From NCBI GenBank assembly GCA_023539445.1, contig JAKCEW010000005.1, positions 1-64,000 of the forward strand: a stretch of 64,000 bases of DNA, read 5' to 3'. A program made the translations under genes and the position numbers. This DNA is from Candidatus Terraquivivens yellowstonensis (GTDB taxonomy: Archaea > Thermoproteota > Nitrososphaeria_A > Caldarchaeales > Wolframiiraptoraceae). Positions 17,097 to 25,289 of the stretch are shown piece after piece. The notes under the pieces are model-generated. The model searched no databases and was not told where the DNA came from. It was given only the letters and a program-made list of their open reading frames with translations. Position 1 is the stretch's first letter. Every line of letters begins with the position of its first letter.

Positions 17097-17888
17097 TCAA
17101 GGCTCGCTAAAAATTTCTATGAGTTCTTTCAGTAGCTTATCGTTAGCGGCTGCCACGTATTTGACGTCACCTGTGTAGAGCAGGTTTAGGTTTTCCAACG
17201 ACCCATCCAAACATTTTACAGCACCGCCCGACCGTGTTACTATATATGCCGCGGCCGCCATATCGACGACCCTCACACCATTCAGAGCAAGGAAGCAGTC
17301 TAGCCTCCCGCAACCCACGTACGCAGTCTCTAGGGCCGCAGAGCCCATGAATCTCGCATAACGGGCCTTTGAGGCTATTCGCTCAGCGAATTTAGATAGC
17401 TTTTCGCCATGCTTGAAAACCTTTAGGTCAAAGGAAATTACTGCATCGCTCAAAGAGCTTATGTTTGACGGCTTGGCCGGTTTACCGTTAATGTATACGC
17501 ACTTCTCGTTCGCTATGATGACCTCGCCATTAACTAAGTTGATTATACCAGCAGCGATTATGTCCGAAAACTTCTCACCCTTAGAGATTGCCACGGCCGC
17601 GGAGTAAAAGGGTAGGTCCTGTTTCAGGTTTACTGTTCCGTCCACCGGGTCCACGATAGCCAAGTATTCGGAGTTATCCGGGTCGCCGAGGAGTCCTGCC
17701 TCCTCACTGAGTATTGTTATTCCTGGTATGGCGTCCTTTAGGACGTCGATTATGGCTTTCTCGGAGGTGACGTCGGCCACCGTCGATATGTCGCCGAAGG
17801 CGCCGGCACCTAGCTCACGACCTTTGTCCTCTAGGCTGTCTAACGCTAGCTTTGCAGCTTCTAGCGCCCTCTTTATTATTAATTCCAA
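17097..17888 (-). CDS. Inositol monophosphatase / FBPase IV family phosphatase
   Basis: A 263-residue Li-sensitive type Mg-dependent phosphatase. The metal-binding motifs are 'EEAG' (about 61-64), 'DPVDGTVNL' (about 79-87) and the C-terminal 'VVDMAAAAYIVTRSGG' (variant of WD-x-A-A). Archaeal members hydrolyse inositol-1-phosphate and often fructose-1,6-bisphosphate, giving roles in compatible solute, lipid or gluconeogenic metabolism. The usual WD of the last motif is VD here. It lies 15 nt downstream of the 2-hydroxyacid dehydrogenase gene on the same strand, so both belong to one transcript with the small gene at 18941-19213. Confidence 0.9.
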   Translation of the reverse strand: MELIIKRALEAAKLALDSLEDKGRELGAGAFGDISTVADVTSEKAIIDVLKDAIPGITILSEEAGLLGDPDNSEYLAIVDPVDGTVNLKQDLPFYSAAVAISKGEKFSDIIAAGIINLVNGEVIIANEKCVYINGKPAKPSNISSLSDAVISFDLKVFKHGEKLSKFAERIASKARYARFMGSAALETAYVGCGRLDCFLALNGVRVVDMAAAAYIVTRSGGAVKCLDGSLENLNLLYTGDVKYVAAANDKLLKELIEIFSEP

Positions 17889-17903
17889 CTCGGGGTCTCT
17901 TTC

Positions 17904-18944
17904 CTAAATCACTTTAACTTTGTCGAGGGGTCTGATTTTCATGACGTCCGTGTTAAACAGTGAGATCGGCGGCTCGCCCTTTAGGACCTTAACGATGTTC
18001 AATGCACCAGTCTCCGCCATCGCGTACCTTGCCTCATACGTTGCATTGCCTATATGCGGTGTCAAGACTACGTTTGGAAGCTTCAGCAACGGGCTGTCCA
18101 TGGGTAGCGGCTCAACCTCGAAGACGTCGAGCGCCGCTCCAGCTATCCAGCCTTCTTGTAGAGCCTTTATCAGCGCTTTCTCATCCACTACGGGCCCCCT
18201 TGAAGTGTTTATCAGGAACGCGGTCTTCTTCATCATCCTAAGCCTTTCCTCATTTAGCAAATGGTATGTGTCCTTCGATAGGAACACGTGTATGGAGACG
18301 AAATCTGAGGTTCTTAGAAGCTCCTCAAGGCTAACGAACTTTATCCCGAGCTCCTGCTCAGCCTTCTGATTCCTGACGATATCATAATAGATTAAGTTCA
18401 TGCCGAATGCCTTTGCTCTCACAGCGGTTGCATAACCTATCTTGCCAAGCCCGATTATGCCTAGCGTCTTACCTTTAAGTTCTGTTCCCAACATCATGAA
18501 GGGCGTCCATGAAATTTTCCACTTACCCTCTCTGATATACCTGTCACCTTCGACTATCCTTCTAGCGATTGCGAGCATAAGACCTATGGCAACCTCAGAT
18601 ACGGGCTCTGATGCTGCCGGGGAATTTGTGACGTATATACCCTTAGAAGTAGCATACTCAACATCTATGTGGTCAACACCCGCGGTCATTGTGCCTATGA
18701 CCCTAAGGTTCGGTGCGGCATCTATTACCTCTTTGTCCACTCTAGCTGTTAGATGACAAAATATGGCATGGACATCTTTTACACTTCTAACAAACTCTTC
18801 ATGCGGTATCGGCTCATCCTTCTCTCTGTAGATCACCTCGCACTCTTTTCTTAAAACCTCTATGCCCGACTCCGGCATCCTGTTCGTGACGAATACCTTT
18901 GGTTTCATGTGTTTTTCAAAATTTTGGTTAGATATAAATTTCAT
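17904..18944 (-). CDS. D-isomer-specific 2-hydroxyacid dehydrogenase (glyoxylate reductase-like)
   Basis: A 346-residue NAD(P)-dependent enzyme reducing a 2-oxoacid (glyoxylate, hydroxypyruvate or phosphohydroxypyruvate). The nucleotide site is 'GIIGLGKIGYA' (about 162-172). The catalytic Arg lies in 'NTSRGPVVDE', the Glu in 'DVFEVEPLP' and the His in 'TPHIGNAT'. It has no C-terminal ACT domain, so it is not a full-length regulated SerA. The ATG at 18944 overlaps the stop of the preceding 90-residue gene (ATGA), which argues for this start; a second Met, 12 codons in, is the start suggested by homologous length. Confidence 0.92.
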   Translation of the reverse strand: MKFISNQNFEKHMKPKVFVTNRMPESGIEVLRKECEVIYREKDEPIPHEEFVRSVKDVHAIFCHLTARVDKEVIDAAPNLRVIGTMTAGVDHIDVEYATSKGIYVTNSPAASEPVSEVAIGLMLAIARRIVEGDRYIREGKWKISWTPFMMLGTELKGKTLGIIGLGKIGYATAVRAKAFGMNLIYYDIVRNQKAEQELGIKFVSLEELLRTSDFVSIHVFLSKDTYHLLNEERLRMMKKTAFLINTSRGPVVDEKALIKALQEGWIAGAALDVFEVEPLPMDSPLLKLPNVVLTPHIGNATYEARYAMAETGALNIVKVLKGEPPISLFNTDVMKIRPLDKVKVI

Positions 18945-19213
18945 CTACGCCTTTGTTTCAAGAGCCGCTCCGCAATTTTCGAAAGTTCCGGCCATCTTCT
19001 TCGGACCTCCGTCTCGATTATCTTGGCTATTTCATCGCTTATGCTATAGCGCGGTAAAAGGCTTTTTCTGTAGTTAAATACTGCGGCTGAGAGTGGTGAG
19101 TAGAAGGTAAGCCTTGGTTGCTTCATGGCTAATTTTATCGCTTCTGCTAAGAACTTCTTGTTTAGCTTCTCCTGCTTTTTCTTCAACGGTGTTTTTTGCT
19201 TCATGTCATTCAT
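18941..19213 (-). CDS. Small basic protein of unknown function, first gene of the dehydrogenase operon
   Basis: A 90-residue, strongly basic protein: Lys-rich N-terminus ('KQKTPLKKKQEKLNKK'), Arg-rich C-terminus ('ERLLKQRRR'), helical in between. No recognised domain. Basic ends and small size would fit a nucleic-acid-binding or regulatory protein, but that is inference. It is translationally coupled (ATGA) to the D-2-hydroxyacid dehydrogenase. Its promoter region holds a pair of GGTTTACC sites, one of which overlaps the TATA-like CCTTATAAC. Met4 (19204) is an alternative leaderless start. Confidence 0.62.
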   Translation of the reverse strand: MNDMKQKTPLKKKQEKLNKKFLAEAIKLAMKQPRLTFYSPLSAAVFNYRKSLLPRYSISDEIAKIIETEVRRRWPELSKIAERLLKQRRR

Positions 19214-19228
19214 TAAATTTTTGAAAGT

Positions 19229-19554
19229 TATAAGGTTTACCTTAAAACGTAGATGGTAAACCCAATTAATTCAAAAATCATTGCAACTCAACGGCCGATG
19301 AATAGTACGAGGCGAATCAATTCAATTGATATCGAATTAATGTACCGTTTGGCACTGAATCGTTATGAGCCCTTGGGAAAAAACGCCATTTTTCGCGTTT
19401 TCCGCGGGCTTTTGGATGCGAATCGGTTGGGGAATCGTGCATTTGTAAAAATAAAACGTCACATGATGAATTAGCAGATGGTTTCTGCTTTGCTACATTT
19501 CACACGTTATCTGATTTTATGGTTTACCTAAAAAGGTAAAAGGTTTACCTTATA
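19229..19554. repeat. AT-rich interval bounded by paired GGTTTACC palindromes (operators or MITE-like)
   Basis: Four copies of GGTTTACC or its complement lie here: 19234-19241, 19255-19262, 19521-19528 and 19542-19549. In each pair the sites start exactly 21 bp apart (two helical turns). The outer copies are embedded in TAAGGTTTACCTTA and AAAGGTTTACCTTA, near-perfect palindromes. The two 34-bp ends are inverted copies of each other (24 of 34 positions match, all essential matches in the sites). The right end contains the purA stop codon and the left end the promoter of the 90-residue gene. Either two operator pairs or a 326-bp miniature element fits. Confidence 0.6.
19253..19474 (+). CDS. Doubtful 73-residue ORF inside the repeat-bounded interval
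   Basis: An ATG-initiated frame beginning 'MVNPINSKIIATQRPMNS' with a basic C-terminal half. Its ATG overlaps the second GGTAAACC site. There is no recognised domain, and the frame might be chance in AT-rich DNA. It is listed because it is the only sizeable frame between the two palindrome pairs. If real, it would be controlled by the same sites. Confidence 0.2.
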   Translation: MVNPINSKIIATQRPMNSTRRINSIDIELMYRLALNRYEPLGKNAIFRVFRGLLDANRLGNRAFVKIKRHMMN

Positions 19555-20825
19555 ATAGTTTCATGCCTTTCTGCACCTATCGAAACGTACCTTATTGGAC
19601 AAGCCAAGATTTTTTCTAGATATTCGATGTAATCCCTCAATTGCTTTGGAAGAACATCGAACCCTCCCTTCAAGGCTTCGAGTTTTTCCCTTTCCGAAAG
19701 ATCCCTCCAACCCTCCAACTCGACATATACTGGCCTACACTTTTCCAGAACATGTAACGAGCTAGGAAAGTTCTTAATCTCTTGACCGTTGTACTCATAA
19801 GCCAAGCAGACCTTAACGGGATCTATACCGGAAAGACAGTCCACCTTCGTCACAGCCACCGATGTAACACCGTTCAGCATTATCGAATACCTTACAGCAA
19901 CCGCATCGAACCAGCCAACCCTTCTGGGCCTTCCAGTGGTGGTTCCGTATTCCTTGCCCTTTTCTCTTACCATCGATGCGATGGGTTCTTCCATCTCTGT
20001 CGGAAATGGGCCCTTACCAACCCTCGTGGTGTATGCCTTAGTGACACCTATGACCTCGTCAACCCTCTTCGGACCTATGCCCACGCTGTTACATGCGGCT
20101 CCTGCCGTCGTGTTGGAGGATGTGACAAAAGGATACGTTCCATGGTCGATGTCCAACAGCGTCCCTTGGGCTCCTTCCAGTATTACAACTCCTCCCCGGT
20201 CTAGTGTTTCGTTGACAAGAAGCGCCACGTCTCCGACGTGCTTTCCTAGCTTTAGGGCAACCTCGCGGAGAAACTGGGCAACACGCTCGACGTCCAGCTC
20301 CACATTCATGTTGTAAACATTAGATAAAAGGGCCTTACTCATGTCTAAAGCCTTCTTAAGCCTAGGTTTGATAGATTCTATGCCGATCAAATCGGAGAAC
20401 CTTATGCCGACCCTTGCAGACTTGTAGGTATAAGCTGGGCCTATGCCCCTTTTGGTCGTTCCGACACCCTTACCGGACGACTCCTCTGCCTCATCCAGCA
20501 TCTTATGGACGTCCAGTACTATGTGCGCCTTGCCGTCGATCGTCAGCGTTGGTCGTATGCCCTCCCTGTTTAATGATTCCAGTTCCTCAAGGAGCTTTAT
20601 GGGGTCTATCACCATGCCGGATGCTAGGCAGACATGTTTGCCTCTAAGTGCGGCGACTGGTAGGTGATGGAACCTGTAAGTCTTACCGTTAAGGACAACG
20701 GTATGGCCTGCGTTAGCACCGCCCTGGTATCTTACCGCCAAATCCGCGTTTTCCGATATAAAGTCCACAATCTTGCCTTTTCCCTCATCGCCCCATTGGA
20801 GTCCGACGATCACTATGGCTGGCAT
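19545..20825 (-). CDS. purA: Adenylosuccinate synthetase
   Basis: A 426-residue enzyme joining IMP and aspartate with GTP to form adenylosuccinate, the first step from IMP to AMP. The N-terminal GTP/IMP loop 'GLQWGDEGKGKIVDF' (about 8-22) and 'GANAGHTVVL' (about 36-45) are intact, as are 'GVGTTKRGIGPAY' and 'TTTGRPRRVGW'. Length is standard. The last codons ('IIR' and TAA) lie within the right-hand GGTTTACC palindrome. It begins 4 nt after guaB, so the two IMP-consuming branches (AMP and GMP) are made from one transcript. Confidence 0.97.
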   Translation of the reverse strand: MPAIVIVGLQWGDEGKGKIVDFISENADLAVRYQGGANAGHTVVLNGKTYRFHHLPVAALRGKHVCLASGMVIDPIKLLEELESLNREGIRPTLTIDGKAHIVLDVHKMLDEAEESSGKGVGTTKRGIGPAYTYKSARVGIRFSDLIGIESIKPRLKKALDMSKALLSNVYNMNVELDVERVAQFLREVALKLGKHVGDVALLVNETLDRGGVVILEGAQGTLLDIDHGTYPFVTSSNTTAGAACNSVGIGPKRVDEVIGVTKAYTTRVGKGPFPTEMEEPIASMVREKGKEYGTTTGRPRRVGWFDAVAVRYSIMLNGVTSVAVTKVDCLSGIDPVKVCLAYEYNGQEIKNFPSSLHVLEKCRPVYVELEGWRDLSEREKLEALKGGFDVLPKQLRDYIEYLEKILACPIRYVSIGAERHETIIR

Positions 20826-20828
20826 TTT

Positions 20829-22289
20829 TCACTCTATTACCTCCACGTCATGTGGGTAGCTCTCCTTTATGCCCGCCTCAGACAAGCTGATGAACTTGGC
20901 ATTGCTCCAGAGCTCCCTAATGTTTCTCGCGCCGCAATAACTCATACCGGCTCTAAGAGCTGACACGAGTTGTCTAAGGAGCTCCGAGGCACTCCCCCTG
21001 TAGGGCACGTATGCCTCGACACCCTCGGAGGTGTACGCGTAATCCACTATAGAGTCTAGGTCAAAATCTATCTGTCTACCCTCTTTGAGGTCTCTGGCTA
21101 GCATGGCATAAAACGATGCCATGCCCCTGTAGACTTTGTATTTCCTGCCGCCCTTAGATATCGTTGCGCCCGGGCTTTCATCCGTACCGGCAAGGAGGCT
21201 ACCTATCATCACGGTTGACGCTCCTGCAGCGATAGCTTTGACCAGATCTCCGCTGTTGCGTATGCCGCCGTCTGCTATCAACGGCACATCCATCTCAACG
21301 GACTTCTCAGCACAGCTGAGTATGGCAGTAAGCTGTGGTACGCCGACCCCGGCCACAATCCTAGTTGTGCAAACAGCTCCTGGACCTATCCCGACCTTGA
21401 CGGCATCAGCACCAGCAGAGGCAAGGTCCTCAAAACCCTCGGGCGTAGCTACATTACCGGCAACTACCTGAACGTCGCCAAAGACTTCTTTAAGTTTCCT
21501 AACCGCCCTTATGACCTCATCCGTGTGACCGTGGGCAACGTCGATGACTAAAGCATCTGCGCCAGCATCTAAGAGTGCTTTTGCCCTATCCAGATAGCCT
21601 TCCTTTATCCCTATCGCGGCGGCAACCAAAAGCCTGCCCTTCTGATCCCTTGCAGCGTTCGGGTACATGCTCTTAATCATTATGTCTTTTGCCGTGACGA
21701 GGCCGACGACCCTATCATTTTCGTCAACAAGCGGCAGTTTCTCGACTTTGTACTTCTTGAATATCTCTTTCGCCTCCTCGAGCGTTATCCTACGGGTTGA
21801 GACCACAAGCCTCTCCCTTGGCGTCATGACATCGGTTATGGGCCTCTCATTATTCTCCTCGAATAGTATGTCGCGCTTCGTAACTAAGCCTTTAAGCTTA
21901 CCGTCCTCATCAACTACCAGAAGTCCTCCTACGCCATACTTTTCCATGAGCTCCCTTGCCTTTCCGACCGTGCTATTTAGGGGCAAAGTGTACGGCCTTT
22001 CTATTATGATGTTTTCAGCCCTCTTGACGCGCTGAACCTCTTGGGTTTGCCGCTCAATGGGCATGAACCTATGTATAACGCCTATCCCTCCATGTCTTGC
22101 CATCGTAATTGCCATCTCAGACTCCGTAACAGTGTCCATCGCTGAAGAGACTATCGGTATGTTCAGCCGTATCTTTTTCGTGAAGAAGGTTTCCGTTGAA
22201 ACTTCCTTCCTAGAACGTAGGGAGAACTTTTGGGGCACAAGAAGGACGTCATCGAAGGTTAAACCTTTCTCTATTTCTTTTATGACCAC
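20829..22289 (-). CDS. guaB: Inosine-5'-monophosphate dehydrogenase
   Basis: A 486-residue IMPDH that oxidises IMP to XMP with NAD, committing flux to GMP. Visible: '[11 protein letters not shown]' at the N-terminus, two CBS domains in tandem (about 95-215, regulatory nucleotide sensors), the catalytic Cys loop '[17 protein letters not shown]' (about 300-316), and the flap region ending '[17 protein letters not shown]'. Length is typical. It is placed between purP and purA in a purine operon on the minus strand, with a 45-nt gap to purP and 3 nt to purA. Confidence 0.97.
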   Translation of the reverse strand: MVIKEIEKGLTFDDVLLVPQKFSLRSRKEVSTETFFTKKIRLNIPIVSSAMDTVTESEMAITMARHGGIGVIHRFMPIERQTQEVQRVKRAENIIIERPYTLPLNSTVGKARELMEKYGVGGLLVVDEDGKLKGLVTKRDILFEENNERPITDVMTPRERLVVSTRRITLEEAKEIFKKYKVEKLPLVDENDRVVGLVTAKDIMIKSMYPNAARDQKGRLLVAAAIGIKEGYLDRAKALLDAGADALVIDVAHGHTDEVIRAVRKLKEVFGDVQVVAGNVATPEGFEDLASAGADAVKVGIGPGAVCTTRIVAGVGVPQLTAILSCAEKSVEMDVPLIADGGIRNSGDLVKAIAAGASTVMIGSLLAGTDESPGATISKGGRKYKVYRGMASFYAMLARDLKEGRQIDFDLDSIVDYAYTSEGVEAYVPYRGSASELLRQLVSALRAGMSYCGARNIRELWSNAKFISLSEAGIKESYPHDVEVIE

Positions 22290-22334
22290 TTAATCCCTTA
22301 GCCCACTGGTTGAGCGGCTGAATTTAAAGATTAA

Positions 22335-23354
22335 CTAGGTTACGACCTTCTCTAGCTCGGAAGTTTCGTATGCAAGCCTTATCTCCTTGGCTATCCTCCT
22401 ACCCATACTCATACCCTCACCATATAGCAGGTAGGAGTAGGGTGAGCCGTTTATGAAGAGGTTTGTACCGGCAACTATCCTAGCCGAGAATTCAAAGACG
22501 ACTATGTCATCGGGCGTTCTACAAATGGCCTCTATACAAAATGGCCCTATCATGCCTGGCGGTACGAGCCTTTTCGTAGCTTCGACAAACCTTTCAGCAA
22601 TGTCGAAGAATTTTTCCAGCATCGACTCCCTCAGGACTAGGGGTATGTTGCCTACTACCTCGTAGGTCGGTTGTACACCAAGGTTCAGCTGGTCCGACGC
22701 CGGTATCCTTCCCAAAGAGTCAACGTTGGTTTCGTACCTCCTGTCGACACCAAGCAACTCCACCTCCCCTTTAAGGGGCGAGTAGAAGAAATGGGGATAA
22801 ACAGTTACGCCTACTACGTACTCCTGTATGTAAAGCCCGCGATTCATCCGTACGCCCGTTTCCGTCAGTTTTTTTATCAAATCCTCCCTTCCGCTTGCTA
22901 TGAAGTACCCTCTCCCTCCCTCTGCGCCAGGTAGCTTGACTATGACAGGACAGTCCACTTCATCCGGTGAACTGAAAGCCCTCGGTACCTCTATGCCTGC
23001 TTTCTTGAGGAGCATTTCTTTGAGCTCCCTGTCCGATTCCCAAATTAGAAGTTCCCTATTCCCGAATATTGGGACCTTGAAATCCTTAACGAACTTCTTA
23101 ATATCAACGTCCGATATTATGGTTCCATGCGGTACCAATATGCTGCCCATGCTGTTTAGATTACTTTGCACATCCTCCCTTAGTAGGTCCTCCACACCCT
23201 CTACTAGGATTAACTCGTCCGCTAACCTGAACCTCTCGTAGAGTCTGTGGCGGCTCCTAGGGCATAAAAGTACGGCCTTAAGCCCCTCGTCCTTGGCGCC
23301 CCTTAGTATCTGAAGAGCCGAATGCGAGCCATATGTGGCGACCGATACCTTCAT
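22335..23354 (-). CDS. purP: Formate-dependent FAICAR synthetase (PurP)
   Basis: A 339-residue ATP-grasp enzyme of archaeal purine synthesis that formylates AICAR with formate and ATP, replacing the folate-dependent PurH activity. The family start 'ATYGSHSALQILRGAKDEG', the ATP-grasp lysines around 'PVIVKLPGAEGGRGYF' (about 125-140) and the C-terminal 'FSARIVAGTNLFINGSPYS' match canonical PurP. It overlaps a second, divergent PurP-like gene by 4 nt (ATGA). The pair precedes guaB and purA, so the operon covers the last steps to IMP and both branches beyond it. Confidence 0.93.
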   Translation of the reverse strand: MKVSVATYGSHSALQILRGAKDEGLKAVLLCPRSRHRLYERFRLADELILVEGVEDLLREDVQSNLNSMGSILVPHGTIISDVDIKKFVKDFKVPIFGNRELLIWESDRELKEMLLKKAGIEVPRAFSSPDEVDCPVIVKLPGAEGGRGYFIASGREDLIKKLTETGVRMNRGLYIQEYVVGVTVYPHFFYSPLKGEVELLGVDRRYETNVDSLGRIPASDQLNLGVQPTYEVVGNIPLVLRESMLEKFFDIAERFVEATKRLVPPGMIGPFCIEAICRTPDDIVVFEFSARIVAGTNLFINGSPYSYLLYGEGMSMGRRIAKEIRLAYETSELEKVVT

Positions 23355-24457
23355 GTAACCACCTCTTTTAGCCTATTTTGCTCTGCCGCCTTCTTAATCT
23401 CCATCGCTATCCTCCTACCTACGCCTACGACAAAACCATAATAGTACTTTGAGTAAGGGCTGGTCGTGGTCAGCATGGGGCTTCCCGGGACTCTCAACGA
23501 CACGTCGAAAACCACGAATTCTAGATCCTTGTCTATTGCGCCCTGAAGGGCAAATGGCCCTATTATGCCTGGCGGGTATTCTTTTTTTACGGTCTCTACG
23601 AACCTTTCACCAACTTCAAAGACTTTCTCCAGCAACGACTCCCTCACGGACGCTGGCTGATGTCCCACCTCTATGTTCTGGAGTAGGACGTCAACCTCTA
23701 GCTGTTCCCTGGCAGGAAGATTAACAAAGTCGTAGAGGTTCGTCTGGAGCCTCCTGTCCGCGCCAAGAAACTCAAGGCGATTATCGAGTGGCGAGTAGAA
23801 GTAGTTAAAGTTGAAAAGCGTACCTATGACAAATTCCTCTATCACGGCTTTGGATAGCCCCTCCTCGGATATCAGACCCGCTTCAATCCTTTCCCGAGCC
23901 TTTCGCCTATATTCTGAGGGTGAGGAGGCGACAAAGAAGGCCCTCTCAGCCTTCCTCTTGGCTTCCTGCACCTTCACTATCACGGGCCTGTCTATTTCGT
24001 CCGGCGAGCTGTACCTAATGGGCGTCCTTATACCGGCCTTAGAGAGGAGGTAATACTGGTTCCTTTCTGCCCACCTCTCCTCTGCCTTCAACAAAGCCCT
24101 GTTGCCGAATATGGGCACGAAAAATTCATTTTCTATACCGTCGTATGGCACGTAGGTCGTAAAGGACCTGTTGGGAACGAAGATGGAATTTGCTGCCCTC
24201 AGATCAATCATCACGTCCTGTTTCAGAACGTCGCTAAACTTCTCAACCACGATTATTCTGTCCACTATCCTCTTGAAATGGACATAGGCCTTCATCCTGT
24301 CCCTTTGACAGACTGCTATAGTCGAGAGCTCCTCATCCTTCGCGCCATCAAAGACTTCTAAAGCCGAGTGGCTTCCTATGCAGCTGACAGACAGCGCTCT
24401 TGTGTTGTAGCTCTCTATAAGCCTTGCTATCTGGGACCTCTCGATCAAACCCAGCAC
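23351..24457 (-). CDS. PurP-like ATP-grasp paralogue
   Basis: A 368-residue homologue of PurP with the N-terminal DUF1246-like and C-terminal DUF1297-like regions. It keeps 'GSHSALEVFDGAKDEE' and 'PPGIIGPFALQ', but where PurP has ARIVAGTN it has 'SLRVPGSPMLTTTSPYS', and the glycine-rich ATP loop is altered ('VIVKVQEAKRKAERAFFV'). It may be a second isoform, a subunit of a hetero-oligomer, or an enzyme with another substrate; many archaea carry such paralogues of uncertain role. It is first in the purine operon and overlaps purP by 4 nt. Confidence 0.88.
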   Translation of the reverse strand: MLGLIERSQIARLIESYNTRALSVSCIGSHSALEVFDGAKDEELSTIAVCQRDRMKAYVHFKRIVDRIIVVEKFSDVLKQDVMIDLRAANSIFVPNRSFTTYVPYDGIENEFFVPIFGNRALLKAEERWAERNQYYLLSKAGIRTPIRYSSPDEIDRPVIVKVQEAKRKAERAFFVASSPSEYRRKARERIEAGLISEEGLSKAVIEEFVIGTLFNFNYFYSPLDNRLEFLGADRRLQTNLYDFVNLPAREQLEVDVLLQNIEVGHQPASVRESLLEKVFEVGERFVETVKKEYPPGIIGPFALQGAIDKDLEFVVFDVSLRVPGSPMLTTTSPYSKYYYGFVVGVGRRIAMEIKKAAEQNRLKEVVT

Positions 24458-24506
24458 CCAAGCTAGGCCTTGCTGTGTAGGATAAAAAATATAAAAAATT
24501 AAAGTT

Positions 24507-24935
24507 TTAGACCCCTTCCCGGACCACTTCGGTCCTAACCATGACGGACGATCTATCTGCGAAGTGCTTTGTGTACTCCTTCGGTGCCAATCCTTTGACT
24601 ATGTGCTCGAAAGCTTTCTCAGGCTGGCTTTCACGACCGCAAGTGTAGACATCAACCGTTGCGTATTGATAGCCGGGCCATGTATGCACCGCAACATGGC
24701 TCTCCGTGATTAGTGCTATGACCGAGACACCGCCCTTCTTACTGAAGAACTTCCACGACTTAAGCTCCACTAGGTGCATATTCGCTATCTTAATAGCCTC
24801 TTTTACCAGCCTCCTCAGGTACTTCTCGTCAGATATCAGTCGGACGTCGCATCCATAGAGATTGCCGTAGACGTGCTTGCCCACTATGTTGTCCTCGTCT
24901 CCCTTGAAAGTGGTCACCTTGTAGCTACTCAACAT
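24507..24935 (-). CDS. Pyruvoyl-dependent S-adenosylmethionine or arginine decarboxylase proenzyme
   Basis: About 142 residues from the Met at 24935 ('MLSSYKVTTFKGDED'). The self-cleavage and active-site segment 'ESHVAVHTWPGYQYATVDVY' followed by 'TCG' holds the Ser that becomes pyruvoyl, the proton-donor His and the catalytic Cys of the prokaryotic AdoMetDC family. In Crenarchaeota a close paralogue is an arginine decarboxylase, and the sequence here ('GKHVYGNLYGCD') resembles that group as much as SpeH, so specificity is open. Both make polyamine precursors, important for thermophiles. The ORF track starts 28 codons earlier; I prefer 24935 because of the TATA box 31 nt upstream. Confidence 0.88.
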   Translation of the reverse strand: MLSSYKVTTFKGDEDNIVGKHVYGNLYGCDVRLISDEKYLRRLVKEAIKIANMHLVELKSWKFFSKKGGVSVIALITESHVAVHTWPGYQYATVDVYTCGRESQPEKAFEHIVKGLAPKEYTKHFADRSSVMVRTEVVREGV

Positions 24936-24960
24936 TTTTTGTCTATTTGCTCTACAAACC

Positions 24961-24970
24961 AAATTATAAA
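24961..24970 (-). promoter_or_regulatory. TATA box of the decarboxylase gene
   Basis: Minus-strand TTTATAATTT is centred about 31 nt before the ATG at 24935. If the upstream start of the ORF track were used, this element would lie inside the gene, which argues for the shorter protein. Confidence 0.55.
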
Positions 24971-25019
24971 TCTTCACCTTCACACGTACACTCAAGCACG
25001 TCTGACAACTCTTTTTCAC

Positions 25020-25289
25020 ATCGGTTGACCTTCGATGACAAGCATCCGCAAGTTATCATAAATTGCTAATTTGTTTGACTTCTTTTTTTGAAAATGAAAC
25101 AAAATTTGCACATCGGCTAAGCATCGGAAGTAAGAACGGTCTTGTGAGGGTGTCCCACCGGTTCGCGAGTCTTGGCCATAAACGCGCCGAACCGTCCCGA
25201 TAGCACGAAGTGGCTAACCAACCTGTAAGAGCCCGTTCACATTAAAGTTTTTTAAATGCCCCGTGCCCGACTAAAGCCGGTAGTCCTTC
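25020..25289. other. Intergenic region with hairpin; possible unidentified structured RNA
   Basis: No protein gene is supported. A T-rich stretch (around 25079-25089) is followed by a GC-richer segment containing an inverted repeat, CGGTTC-GCG at 25159-25167 and CGC-GCC-GAACCG at 25183-25194 (9 bp with a 3-nt bulge and a 15-nt loop). C/D box motifs are absent on both strands. The plus-strand TTTTTAAATG around 25250-25259 is a good TATA box for mrp, whose TTG start lies at 25290. The GC-rich insert in AT-rich flanks may be a small RNA. Confidence 0.3.
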
